Shown: positions 54,040 through 62,461 of the stretch, one piece after another
Numbering within the stretch: position 1 is the first letter of the stretch
Layout of the letters: every line of letters starts with the position of its first letter
Origin: DAIDKA01 sp036498905
GTDB lineage: Bacteria > Pseudomonadota > Gammaproteobacteria > Steroidobacterales > Steroidobacteraceae
Direction of reading: 5' to 3'
DNA length: 64,000 nucleotides
Assembly: GCA_036498905.1 (NCBI GenBank)
Contig: DASYER010000108.1
Span: 62,001-126,000 of the forward strand
The notes under the pieces: generated by a model
Seen by the model: the letters and a program-made list of their open reading frames with translations, nothing else
What the model was told of the DNA's origin: nothing
The model's database searches: none
Program-made: the position numbers and the translations under genes

Positions 54040-54444
54040 ATGAAAGCTGGCATGTTGATCGCAGTCGCCGCGCTCGGTTTGCTTAGCGCGGCCCACGCAC
54101 AGGCACCCGCGGGCGGCGCAGCCGCAGCCGGCAGTGGCCCGGCCCCGACCACCTTCGTCGTAAAGTTCAAGATCAAGCCGGGCCGCAACGCGGATTTCGA
54201 GAAGGTGATGAAGAAGCTGCAGGGACAGCTCGCCGCCTCGGAGCCGGGCAATGTCTATTACGACCTGTACCTGCCCTCACCGGATTCCCAGACCTATGTG
54301 CTGATCGAACATTACAAGGATGCCGATGCCGTCAAAGCCCATGGCAAGGATCCGAATACCCAGGCCATGGCTGCGGCGATCAAGGACTTGCTCGATGGAC
54401 CGCCTGACGCCTTGCGGCTGATTCTGGTGAGCAGCAAGCGCTAA
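54040..54444 (+). CDS. Exported ABM-domain (antibiotic biosynthesis monooxygenase-like) protein
   Basis: 134 residues from ATG 54040 (AAAGGAGAG seven bases upstream). Signal peptide GMLIAVAALGLLSAAHAQA, then a Pro/Ala/Gly linker and an ABM domain (about 40-125): FVVKFKIKPGRNADFEKVMK, YYDLYLPSPDSQTYVLIEHYKDADAV. Such domains bind heme, flavin or aromatic compounds, or act as quinol monooxygenases. The exported version may scavenge aromatic substrates. Follows the Vgb-like gene by 19 bp, possibly one operon. Confidence 0.8.
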   Translation: MKAGMLIAVAALGLLSAAHAQAPAGGAAAAGSGPAPTTFVVKFKIKPGRNADFEKVMKKLQGQLAASEPGNVYYDLYLPSPDSQTYVLIEHYKDADAVKAHGKDPNTQAMAAAIKDLLDGPPDALRLILVSSKR

Positions 54445-54581
54445 AGTACAGATCCTCCCTAGCACGGCCCTGCCGTAGTCCGCGTCCGACCCTGTTTCCC
54501 GGCTCCTCACGGACTCATGAGGCGCGTTGCCGGTGTCACGATCGCCGCGACTTCGATTAAGGCCCGTTAAGGAGGACCAAG

Positions 54582-54938
54582 ATGACAACGACCAGCAATA
54601 CCAGCGGCTATGTGATTTCATCCGACAAGGTGGAAGGCACGTCCGTTTTCAATGGCAGCGGCGACAAGCTCGGCTCGATCGACGATCTGATGATCGACAA
54701 GCGCACCGGACATGTCCGATACGCGGTACTGGAGTTCGGCGGTTTCCTGGGGATTGGATCTGATCGCTATCCCATCCCCTGGAATGTGCTGCGGTACGAC
54801 ACGGCCAAGGACGGCTACGTGGTACCCCTCGACAAAAACAATCTCGAGAATGCGCCCCGCTATCAGATCGACAATACGCCGACCTACGACGGTGCTTACG
54901 GCACACGCGTCGACACTTACTACAGCAAGTTCAGTTGA
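54582..54938 (+). CDS. PRC-barrel protein
   Basis: 118 residues from ATG 54582, with AAGGAGGA just upstream, a strong site. One PRC-barrel domain (about 10-85): SDKVEGTSVFNGSGDKLGSI, DDLMIDKRTGHVRYAVLEFG, FLGIGSDRYPIPWNVLRYD, and a C-terminal acidic Tyr-rich segment ending SKFS. These small cytoplasmic proteins are often stress- or envelope-induced; a definite biochemical role is not known. Followed by a hairpin terminator. Confidence 0.9.
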   Translation: MTTTSNTSGYVISSDKVEGTSVFNGSGDKLGSIDDLMIDKRTGHVRYAVLEFGGFLGIGSDRYPIPWNVLRYDTAKDGYVVPLDKNNLENAPRYQIDNTPTYDGAYGTRVDTYYSKFS

Positions 54939-54946
54939 AGATGGGG

Positions 54947-54978
54947 CCCCATGCCGGCTGGCGCGAGCCGGCATGGGG
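54947..54978. terminator. Bidirectional hairpin between convergent genes
   Basis: CCCCATGCCGGCT and AGCCGGCATGGGG form a perfect 13-bp stem around GGCGCG. The plus-strand side is followed by TTATAGATTT; the minus-strand reading is GCCC. It probably ends both the PRC-barrel gene and the lipase gene. Confidence 0.6.
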
Positions 54979-56562
54979 TTATAGATTTGCGAAAAACGAT
55001 CGGGCTGCGGCCAGGCAGAATGGCGCCACCAGGGTCGCGTGATAGGCCGCGGTGACCGCCGCGAAGCCGCCATCCGTGGCGCCTTGTGCGATGGCGTCGG
55101 CGGCGATCAGGGCTTTCGCGGCTTGAAACTCCTGTTTCAGATTGCCATACGGATCCATGGTTGTAGCCGATGACTCCAGGTCGAGCACCCCGATCGGGGC
55201 CGACGCCGGCGGATGCGCGGTCCAGTAATTCTGCATCAACTGCGTATTGAACCAGAAGACGACCGGATCATCGGCTCCGCCGCACAGCTGCACGGGCGCC
55301 ATCGGGACCCAGTTGCGCAAGTCATTGCGTTGCAGGGCCTGGCGCCAGGCCAACTTTGGCGCCGCCGCCGGCACTCCCGTCGTCACGGTTGGAAAGCCGC
55401 CGTCCGGATTCTGCTGTGCATCCTCCAGGTAACTGAGCCTGTAGCTGTTCAGAATCAGATTCCCGCTGCCAAAGCCCAACGCGAACAGCGGCGCCAGATT
55501 GGCCGGTGTCGTGGGCGGCGTGATGCTCGCAAATTGGGGTGCGGGCGGTGTCGCGCTGAACAGTGCGTACTGCGGCAGTTTGCCTTGCGCATACAGTTCG
55601 CCGCGGGTCAGTGTCGTCGGCAACAGGGATTCGATGCCGCTCGCATACTGGGGCTCGAATATCTCGGTCGGGCTGGTGTAGATATTGCCGTAGGCGGCCT
55701 GATAGGCGGTCACGAGCAACGTGGTCGAAATGGGCGCACCGCCATTGACCGCACCGTAGAACACCGCATCGGCAAACGCTGCCAGCGCGTAGGGTCCGGA
55801 CATCGGCGAGGCTGCGGTGACGGTCATTCCGGCCGCCTCCATCGCCCGCTGCGTCGCCATGGCGACGTATCCGCCTTGCGAGTAGCCGGTAATGAACAGC
55901 CGCCCGTTGTCCCGGGTCAGGGTCGCCGAGGCAATCGGCAGCGCCTTACGCGCGGCAGTGAGCGCATCGATCATGTCCTTCGATTGCTGGGTGGCGATCA
56001 GGTAAGGATGGTACGGGAGCGTCGAGGTGTCGTAGCCCGCGTAGTTTGGTGCGACAACGATATAGCCCTGCGAGGCGAAAATTGCCGCCATGCCCAGCGC
56101 CTCGGCATTGTTCAGATCCGTCATGTCGAAGCTGCGGTCCGTCGTGGTGCCGTGCGCGTACAGCAGGACGGGCCGATTGCCCGTGCAACTGGAGCCAAGA
56201 CCGCTGGGTATCATCAAAGCCGCGGATGCGGTCGTCGGCTCGTTTGCGCCACCGACCGTCTCGTATTGGATCTTGTAGATCAGAACGTCGCACACCGGTG
56301 AGCCACTCAGCGACAGCAGCGGCTGGTTGGTTGCCAAATTCAGTTCAACCAGCAGGCTCGGGGCAGTGACGGTTGCGATCAATTGCCCCGGACTTTGTAG
56401 CAGCGTGCCTTCGGGCGGTGTGGTCGAACCGGTGCCGGGGGGGGACCCCCCACCGCTATCGGTCCCCGAATCGGTGCCGCTGCCACCGCAGCCCGCGAGT
56501 ATCAGCATCGCCAGCACGCACACATGGCGGGGCTTGGCAGGTACAGGAACGCTCAAGGTCAT
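54979..56562 (-). CDS. Secreted lipoprotein alpha/beta hydrolase (lipase-like)
   Basis: 527 residues from ATG 56562; a GTG is nearby upstream. Lipobox in VCVLAMLILAGCGGSG. Gly/Ser/Thr-rich linker to about 60, then a large alpha/beta hydrolase: LLYAHGTTTDRSFD (oxyanion), ITGYSQGGYVAMATQ (GYSQGG nucleophile elbow), LCGGADDPVVFWF (Asp) and a late YHATLVAPF (His). The insert between core strands resembles secreted triacylglycerol lipases and large esterases. The substrate is not deduced. Convergent with the PRC-barrel gene. Confidence 0.88.
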   Translation of the reverse strand: MTLSVPVPAKPRHVCVLAMLILAGCGGSGTDSGTDSGGGSPPGTGSTTPPEGTLLQSPGQLIATVTAPSLLVELNLATNQPLLSLSGSPVCDVLIYKIQYETVGGANEPTTASAALMIPSGLGSSCTGNRPVLLYAHGTTTDRSFDMTDLNNAEALGMAAIFASQGYIVVAPNYAGYDTSTLPYHPYLIATQQSKDMIDALTAARKALPIASATLTRDNGRLFITGYSQGGYVAMATQRAMEAAGMTVTAASPMSGPYALAAFADAVFYGAVNGGAPISTTLLVTAYQAAYGNIYTSPTEIFEPQYASGIESLLPTTLTRGELYAQGKLPQYALFSATPPAPQFASITPPTTPANLAPLFALGFGSGNLILNSYRLSYLEDAQQNPDGGFPTVTTGVPAAAPKLAWRQALQRNDLRNWVPMAPVQLCGGADDPVVFWFNTQLMQNYWTAHPPASAPIGVLDLESSATTMDPYGNLKQEFQAAKALIAADAIAQGATDGGFAAVTAAYHATLVAPFCLAAARSFFANL

Positions 56563-56670
56563 AAGGCCACTCACGGGGGATTGCAATGCCTGAGCCTGCC
56601 CCGCCGCGGCTAGGGCGGTCTGTCCGACGCCCCCCTCATCGTCTCGTAGGCGGCGTTACCGCCACGCCTG

Positions 56671-56871
56671 CTACCGCACCGGTGGCAATGGCGGCAGCGG
56701 CAGTATCCAAGGCGAACTGGTCTTTCCGGTCGTCTGCGCGGTGCTCTCCGGCGGATCGACGCGCGCTGCGAACTTTCCGCAGCAGGGGCACACAATCAGG
56801 GGAACCGTGCGCGACCGGCCGGCAGCCGGGGTTTCGATAGAACGCCCGCATTGCGGACATTTGACAAGCAT
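56671..56871 (-). CDS. Small zinc-ribbon protein
   Basis: 66 residues from ATG 56871, GGAG seven bases upstream. Two CPxCG pairs (KCPQCGRS at about 5 and CPCCGKFA at about 29) make a zinc ribbon; the tail after about 45 is Pro/Ser/Leu-rich. The function is unknown; zinc ribbons of this size often bind DNA or a larger partner. It lies alone between the lipase gene and the esterase operon. Confidence 0.5.
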   Translation of the reverse strand: MLVKCPQCGRSIETPAAGRSRTVPLIVCPCCGKFAARVDPPESTAQTTGKTSSPWILPLPPLPPVR

Positions 56872-57015
56872 AGTGCAGCTCCGTACGGGAGTCTGCTAGC
56901 GGCGGGGCGAAATGCACCCGCCACGAGGCTCTGAAACCGTCCTGCAATTCTACGCTCTATTCGCCCCGGCCGCCTCGTCCTGCGAGCCCCTGCTTTCATA
57001 ACGCCTGGCCCGCTA

Positions 57016-57927
57016 TCAATTGCGGGAATCGGGGCTGAGCACGCCGAGGGTATGCAGCCACTGCTCCACCAGTATCGGCCAGTGGCTGATCGGCAGCTTG
57101 GAGGGCGTAAGGCCGAAGGCATGGCCACCCTGTGCATATAAATGCATTTCGGCGGGAACGCCAGCGTCCTTCAGCGCGATGTAGTAGGCGATCGACTGGC
57201 TCACGCTGTCCACGGGGTCATCCTTCGCCTGCACCAGGAAGGTCGGCGGCGTGCGGCGGGTGACGGGAACATTCGGATTGAGTCCGTAGGTTTTTCCTCC
57301 GATCCATAGATGGCCCGGATAAACTCCCACGGCAAAATCCGGCCGGGAACTCAGCCTGTCGGCGGCATCGACCGGGCGATACAGGCGCTGTTCGAATCTC
57401 GTGCTCACTTCCCCCACGAGATAGCCGCCCGCCGAAAAGCCCATCACCCCGACCCGGCGTGGATCGACATGCCATTCGGCGGCGTGAAATCGCACCAGAC
57501 TCATCGTTCGTTGCGCGTCCTCGAGCGCCAGGGTCGGCGTCGTGAGGTTGTCGGGACGACACTTGCAATGCCAGTCAAATGGCAGGCTGGGCACGCGGTA
57601 CCTGAGCAGCACGCAGGTGATTGCCTTGGCCGTCAGCCAGTCACACACGTCCGTGCCTTCCTCCTTGAGCGCCAAACCTTCGAACCCACCGCCGGGAAAT
57701 ACGACGACCGCGACGCCGGAATTGGCTCCCTGCGGCGCATAGACCGTCAGGGTGGGCCGCACGATGTTGGTCCACCCCTTATCCGGCCCTGGAGCCGGTT
57801 GTGCATCAGGGGGCGTATTCGGCCACAGCGCCAGAGGTACGGGGTCGGCCCGCCCGGCCGCGGCAGGGACCTGGGAGTGGGCAATCGCAAGCGCCAGCAT
57901 GAGGATCAAGCGGATCGGCTTGTACAT
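57016..57927 (-). CDS. Exported esterase, acetylxylan-esterase-like
   Basis: 303 residues from ATG 57927, inside the end of the upstream gene. Signal peptide LILMLALAIAHSQVPAAAGR. Alpha/beta hydrolase with the oxyanion loop VVVFPGGGFEGLA, nucleophile in VGVMGFSAGGYL (GFSAGG), Asp in VQAKDDPVDS and His in QGGHAFGLTP. The shape and motif spacing resemble secreted acetylxylan or carbohydrate esterases that deacetylate polysaccharides. It overlaps the upstream membrane-protein gene by 22 bp. Confidence 0.88.
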   Translation of the reverse strand: MYKPIRLILMLALAIAHSQVPAAAGRADPVPLALWPNTPPDAQPAPGPDKGWTNIVRPTLTVYAPQGANSGVAVVVFPGGGFEGLALKEEGTDVCDWLTAKAITCVLLRYRVPSLPFDWHCKCRPDNLTTPTLALEDAQRTMSLVRFHAAEWHVDPRRVGVMGFSAGGYLVGEVSTRFEQRLYRPVDAADRLSSRPDFAVGVYPGHLWIGGKTYGLNPNVPVTRRTPPTFLVQAKDDPVDSVSQSIAYYIALKDAGVPAEMHLYAQGGHAFGLTPSKLPISHWPILVEQWLHTLGVLSPDSRN

Positions 57928-58412
57928 GATCTCGACCTCCCCTGGGATATCAGGACGAATTGGAGAATAAGCAGCCCGAGCCCCAGCACTTCAAAAATGA
58001 GAATCTCAATTCCATGCATACCATGAGACAAGGTGGGAAATGACCACCCGGCCAGCGGCCAGATCAGCACCCGCAGGCTCCCCAATGCCGTTGCAGAACC
58101 TTCCGTGGACTTGGAAATCACATCCAGAATCAGATGGGTCGCCGTACCGGCAGTGATTGCCCACAGTGTCGGCGACTTCCTCACCTGCGAAATCGCTGCC
58201 AGCAATGCGAAAAACAGGAGCGTATGGGCAATGCCGCGCTTGCCGGCATCCCAGCCGGCCTGGTGAAAATAGTGGCCCAGCAAAAAGAAGACGGGCTTGT
58301 CGATCAGGTCCGGCAGCAACGTGCCGAACAGCACCCAGCGAAATGGCAGTTTCACCGGGCAAACCCGGGTGAGCGCACTGCCGATTCCGAGGTGTGCGAG
58401 TGGAAACATCAA
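57906..58412 (-). CDS. Membrane-bound metal-dependent hydrolase, YdjM/DUF457 type
   Basis: 168 residues from ATG 58412. Four membrane helices with the conserved His and Asp landmarks of the YdjM-like hydrolase family: FPLAHLGIG (about 3-11), LFGTLLPDLIDKP, GIAHTLLFFAL, TATHLILDVIS. Inner-membrane proteins of this family are mostly uncharacterised; some are LexA-controlled in E. coli (YdjM). The gene's stop is 22 bp inside the esterase gene, so both are probably expressed together. Confidence 0.75.
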   Translation of the reverse strand: MMFPLAHLGIGSALTRVCPVKLPFRWVLFGTLLPDLIDKPVFFLLGHYFHQAGWDAGKRGIAHTLLFFALLAAISQVRKSPTLWAITAGTATHLILDVISKSTEGSATALGSLRVLIWPLAGWSFPTLSHGMHGIEILIFEVLGLGLLILQFVLISQGRSRSCTSRSA

Positions 58413-58596
58413 GCCCTCGAAGCCGGATCGTGCACTCCCTTTCGGGCGTACGGATGATGAATTCTGATGAATTGTGGCGCGCGGTTTCGTGTTGCATCAC
58501 AGCGAGACGGGAATTCGGTCGAGGCAACCCCGGCCTTGTATGATTGGCTCAAGCGGCCGCGTCGCCAGGGAAACAATCTACCGGGGGAGAAGAATA

Positions 58597-59838
58597 ATGC
58601 GCGATCTCACAGCCACACTGGCGGCGGCAATTTTGGGCACGGTGGCACTGGCGGCCGCTGCGCCGGCCAATGCCGCGTGGGTCGCGAGCTGGAGTGCCTC
58701 TCCCCACGCCCCCCTCGGTACTCAAGGTCCCTTCGCCGCGGCTTCCTACGACAATGTCACCCTCACCCAGATCTTGCGGGTCAGCGAGGGCGGCGAGCGC
58801 CTACGGGTGCGCTTTTCAAACCGCTATGGCGCCGCCCCCCTGACGATCGGCGCTGCCAGAGTCGTCCGGATTGATGCTGCCGGCCAGGAGATCGCCGGGA
58901 CGGCGCGCGCCCTGACTTTCGGCGCGGACCGCGAGGCCGTGATTCCCCGCGGCGCACCCTTCACCACCGATGCAGTCGCCCTCGCCGTTCCGAGCCTGTC
59001 GCGCCTGAAGGTGGAAATCTACCTGCCGAAGCCGACGGGCCCTTGTACCTGCCACCTCACCGGTGATGACGAGCTTGATGTTTCACCACCCGGCAACTTT
59101 GTAGGCAAACCGTTCACACCGGTCTCCAAGGCTCAGTTTCGCGCCTTCCTCAGCGTGGTTGAAGTTGATTCGCGCCAGGCGCTGGGCACCATCGTCGCCT
59201 TCGGGGATTCGATCACCGATGGCGTCGGCGCCACCGCCGGCGCCAATCATCGCTGGCCGGACATCCTTGCCGATCGGCTGCAGGCCGCCGGCAAGCATTG
59301 GGCCGTAGCCAATGCCGCGATCAGCGGCAACCGGGTACTCAGCCCCGGCATGGGCGACTCCGCCCTGGCGCGTTTTGATGAGGATGTACTGAGCCTGCCG
59401 AACGTGAAATACCTGATCATTTTCGAGGGGGTCAATGACATCGGCAACCGATTTGGTCCCCCGGGTCCCACTCAGGCGGCCCTCCCCGGGCTCGACCAAC
59501 CGGAGATCACCGTGGAGCAGATGATCGCCGGCTTCAAACAGCTCATCACCCGAGCGCATGAAAGGGGAATCAAGGTGATCGGCTCACCGATCGGACCCTA
59601 TAAGGGGGCCGCCTACTGGACGGAAGCCGGTGAGGCTGCACGCCAGAAAATCAATGACTGGATCCTCAAAGGCGGAGCCTTTGACGGCGTGACACGCATC
59701 GATACGGCCTTCGCCGACCCGGCCGATCCGCGCCAGATGCGCGAGGGCTATCACTTCGGGGATCACCTGCATGGCAATGATGCCGGACTGAAGGCCGTCG
59801 GAGATTCGATCGACCTGTCCTTGTTCGCCCCGAAGTGA
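58597..59838 (+). CDS. Secreted SGNH/GDSL hydrolase
   Basis: 413 residues from ATG 58597, GGGGGAGA nine bases upstream. Signal peptide ends about 25 (AAAAPANAA). N-terminal beta-rich domain (about 30-165) precedes the SGNH core: GDSITDG (block I, nucleophile Ser), ISGNRVL (Gly block II), EGVNDIG (Asn block III), DHLHGNDAG (Asp and His, block V). Acts as an esterase, probably on acetylated or acylated sugars; the extra N-terminal domain may bind carbohydrate. Divergent from the esterase operon. Confidence 0.92.
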   Translation: MRDLTATLAAAILGTVALAAAAPANAAWVASWSASPHAPLGTQGPFAAASYDNVTLTQILRVSEGGERLRVRFSNRYGAAPLTIGAARVVRIDAAGQEIAGTARALTFGADREAVIPRGAPFTTDAVALAVPSLSRLKVEIYLPKPTGPCTCHLTGDDELDVSPPGNFVGKPFTPVSKAQFRAFLSVVEVDSRQALGTIVAFGDSITDGVGATAGANHRWPDILADRLQAAGKHWAVANAAISGNRVLSPGMGDSALARFDEDVLSLPNVKYLIIFEGVNDIGNRFGPPGPTQAALPGLDQPEITVEQMIAGFKQLITRAHERGIKVIGSPIGPYKGAAYWTEAGEAARQKINDWILKGGAFDGVTRIDTAFADPADPRQMREGYHFGDHLHGNDAGLKAVGDSIDLSLFAPK

Positions 59839-59851
59839 GCGCTCCTGGCTG

Positions 59852-60118
59852 CTATTTCAGCTTCGCTTCCAACTCAGCCCGCGTAAAGCAGACCTTGGTG
59901 TGCTGGGCGAGCGATCCGCCCGGCACCGGCTCGTTGTGGCAATAGCGCTCCTCGCCATTGACGTCGGAACGTGTATAGCCAAAGGGAACCTTGAACTTGT
60001 CCGTCTGCGGCGCAGAGGATGCGTTCCCCGCAGCACTCGATTTGGTAGGCGTCTGCGCTGCGCACACGATCAGTGCCGAGGCGCTCGCAAGAATGATGAA
60101 GCTCATAACCCTTTTCAT
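59852..60118 (-). CDS. Small secreted protein, unknown function
   Basis: 88 residues from ATG 60118 with GGAGAG upstream; the frame is open further to 60196. Signal peptide SFIILASASALIVCAAQ. The mature part has one Cys pair and a signature-like end: YTRSDVNGEERYCHNEPVPGG and TKVCFTRAELEAKLK. I recognise this only as a short exported protein type found in several gammaproteobacteria; no function is assigned. Downstream of an MBL hydrolase gene (80 bp), possibly its operon partner. Confidence 0.6.
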   Translation of the reverse strand: MKRVMSFIILASASALIVCAAQTPTKSSAAGNASSAPQTDKFKVPFGYTRSDVNGEERYCHNEPVPGGSLAQHTKVCFTRAELEAKLK

Positions 60119-60198
60119 TATCTTCTCTCCCCGTTTTTGGATGATCCCAAGGACCGCCGGAATTATAATCCTCTCCAGTTGTGTACCCGCGCGCACAG

Positions 60199-61131
60199 TT
60201 ATTTTGACGGCACCGACACCATGGTGAGCGCCCGATAGAAGTTCCTCAGATACGACTCCGAGTCGAGATGGTCACAGGGCACGTTCGGTACGCAGGGCGC
60301 CCCGAAATGATCCTTCCACGCGCTCAGTACATTCATTTTCCGTATCTCGTCCAGGGTCTTGCCCGCGCGAATCTGCTGCTGGACTGCGTCCCTCATGCCC
60401 TGCAGGACTTGCCGGGTCCGGCGCACATCCTTCATGGATGCCTGCGCTCCGTGGCCCGGGATGACCTTTGCGTCTTCAGCCACCGCACTTTCGATCGTCC
60501 GCATTTCGTCAATCACACCAGTCATCGTGCCGTTATTCGACGGATCCGGTCCGCCTAAGGCATTCGAGAAAAAGGCGTCTCCTGTTGCCACCACATTCGC
60601 TTTCCTGAAATACACCATGACATCACCGTCGGTGTGTCCGGCGGGAAGCTTGATGATCCGAATCTCCTCATCATCTGCGTAGAGGGTCAGCTCACTATCG
60701 AAGGTGACGGTCGGCAAGCCCGTTCCGGCAGGCGGGCCACAGGTCGACTGCGTCGCCAGCCTCTCACGAACCTTGCGATGCGCGACGAGGGTGGCGCCCT
60801 CACGCCGAAACGCTGCATTGCCCCCGGTGTGATCGCCGTGGCAATGAGTATCGACCACATAGCGCACGGGCCGCTCCGACAGGCTCTTCAGCGCCGCGAG
60901 CACCTTTCGATAAACAGGCTCTTCCTGCGCGTCCACCAGCACCAAGCCGTCGCTGCCGACCAGCACCGCCACGTTCCCCGCGCCGTTGAAGCTGCCATCC
61001 AGCATGTATACGTTGCCGGCGACCCGGTGAAGGCTCATCTCTCGCACGGGATCGCGTGGCTGCTGCGCATGCACACCGTCGCAGCAGATCAGGCCGATGA
61101 TCGGAACCAGGACAACCAGTGACGCACGCAT
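60199..61131 (-). CDS. Exported MBL-fold hydrolase
   Basis: 310 residues from ATG 61131 with GGAGGG upstream. Signal peptide VVLVPIIGLICCDGVHAQQ. Zinc motifs DTHCHGDHTGG at about 115 (HxHxDH), LPAGHTDGDVM and PGHGAQ. Belongs to the same broad group as the protein at 9896-10864, though sequence similarity is limited to the metal sites. Possible beta-lactamase relative but the substrate is unproven. The 29-residue upstream extension in frame overlaps the start of the neighbouring glycosyltransferase gene; ATG 61131 avoids this. Confidence 0.85.
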   Translation of the reverse strand: MRASLVVLVPIIGLICCDGVHAQQPRDPVREMSLHRVAGNVYMLDGSFNGAGNVAVLVGSDGLVLVDAQEEPVYRKVLAALKSLSERPVRYVVDTHCHGDHTGGNAAFRREGATLVAHRKVRERLATQSTCGPPAGTGLPTVTFDSELTLYADDEEIRIIKLPAGHTDGDVMVYFRKANVVATGDAFFSNALGGPDPSNNGTMTGVIDEMRTIESAVAEDAKVIPGHGAQASMKDVRRTRQVLQGMRDAVQQQIRAGKTLDEIRKMNVLSAWKDHFGAPCVPNVPCDHLDSESYLRNFYRALTMVSVPSK

Positions 61132-61226
61132 CCAATCCCTCCGCCGCACGCCCCATATTACGAGCACCCCGGACAACAATGATAGAGTGCGTTTCGGCCG
61201 ATACAAATGAAGCATCAAGGTTGAAA

Positions 61227-62240
61227 ATGAAGACGCACATCGTTGTCTTCAGTGATAGCTGTGATCCCCTATGGCGCTGGATAGAGGGTCGACTGCCAGA
61301 TCACGACATCCAGTTTGAATTCGTCCGCTGTGCACAGAGCCGGTTTGGGCTTACTCTTAATCTATCGCGCCTCGCGGGCGCCGTCAGGGCGGCGCTGCTC
61401 GCCCGTCGCAGCGGTGCCCGTGCCGTGGTGGCACATGGTCCGGCGATTGCCGCCTGGTACGGTCTTGTCGCGCGGATGTTGCGTATCCGCATTCCACTGC
61501 TCGCCCACACTTTCAATTTTATAACCCTGCCATCACCGGCACGACGACGAGTCTTGTCTTTCGCCTATCGGCTCGCCGATATTCAACGGTATGTCGCTTA
61601 CTCGACCATGGAGCGCGAGTTGTATGCCAACGCGTTGGGCATTCCGCGCGAGCGCTTCGATGTCGTATTGTGGGGGTGCGACCCACCCGTGATCGGCACC
61701 CCGGGAACACCCGTCGAGAGTGGCGACTATGTGTGCGCCATTGGCGGTAACGCACGCGACTATCGGACTTTGTTCAAAGCCGCGCGGCGCCTTGCTCACA
61801 TTCGGTTTGTAGTTGTCGCGCGACCGGAGAACTTGCGCGGCCTCGAGATCCCCGCAAATGTGGCCGTAAGGACAAATATCGCTTTCGCAGTGGCGATGAA
61901 CGTCCTTTCGTATTCGAAGTTTATGGTGTTGCCATTGGCGGGCACCGACGTGCCCTGCGGCCACGTCACCATGGTGTATGCCATGCACCTGGGCAAGGCA
62001 TTCGCGATCACCGACTCGGCAGGTGCGCGCGACTACGCAACACAGGAAATCAACTCATTGACCGTAGAGCATGGTTCCGTAGACAGCCTCGTTGCTGCGG
62101 TCGATCGGCTCTGGAGTGACCCGAAGTTGTGTTCGCGATTGGGCGAGAACGGCCGACGATTTGCCGCAGCCGAGTGCACCGAGGAGCGCATCGCGCGGCA
62201 CTTTGGCAGCTGGCTGGATGAACTCCATATCGAGCACTGA
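61227..62240 (+). CDS. Glycosyltransferase, GT4-like
   Basis: 337 residues from ATG 61227 (AAGG six bases upstream). No signal peptide. N-terminal Rossmann half: THIVVFSDSCDPLWRWIEGR, a GxGK-like area is not present; C-terminal half contains TDSAGARDYATQEINSLTVE and HGSVDSLVAAVDRLWSDPKL, the usual nucleotide-sugar-binding pattern of GT1/GT4 enzymes. A long helical stretch AVRAALLARRSGARAVVAHG suits membrane association. Donor and acceptor unknown; with the following methyltransferase it could modify a glycan or lipid. Confidence 0.75.
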   Translation: MKTHIVVFSDSCDPLWRWIEGRLPDHDIQFEFVRCAQSRFGLTLNLSRLAGAVRAALLARRSGARAVVAHGPAIAAWYGLVARMLRIRIPLLAHTFNFITLPSPARRRVLSFAYRLADIQRYVAYSTMERELYANALGIPRERFDVVLWGCDPPVIGTPGTPVESGDYVCAIGGNARDYRTLFKAARRLAHIRFVVVARPENLRGLEIPANVAVRTNIAFAVAMNVLSYSKFMVLPLAGTDVPCGHVTMVYAMHLGKAFAITDSAGARDYATQEINSLTVEHGSVDSLVAAVDRLWSDPKLCSRLGENGRRFAAAECTEERIARHFGSWLDELHIEH

Positions 62241-62338
62241 TCGCACGCAAGCGGGCCGGCCCGATTGAACCTTGTAGATTTGTAAGAAATCCGGCGCACG
62301 AAATGGCCTGTCAGGCCTTGCCGACATTCAGTCAAAAG

Positions 62339-62361
62339 GTTACTTTGTGCCGGAAAGTAAC
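62339..62361. repeat. Hairpin of the GTTACTTT...AAAGTAAC type
   Basis: GTTACTTT (62339-62346) and AAAGTAAC (62354-62361) with a seven-base loop form a perfect 8-bp stem. It resembles a short stem-loop motif that recurs in many proteobacterial intergenic regions. The short palindrome GGCCTG-T-CAGGCC (62305-62317) lies just before it. Probably a 3' structure for the glycosyltransferase mRNA. Confidence 0.4.
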
Positions 62362-62461
62362 TAAAGATCTCAGCGAGTAATTCATTTCGCTCGAATGAGC
62401 ACGCCAGCGCTCGGCGCCGCGGCTGCTGGCCTATGTAGATTCCAGGCCACGGTGTTGCCAG

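Noticed and set aside
55213..56301. 362-codon plus-strand frame opposite the lipase gene
   Set aside because: Shadow of the GYSQGG hydrolase; Arg/Gly-rich and without domain pattern.
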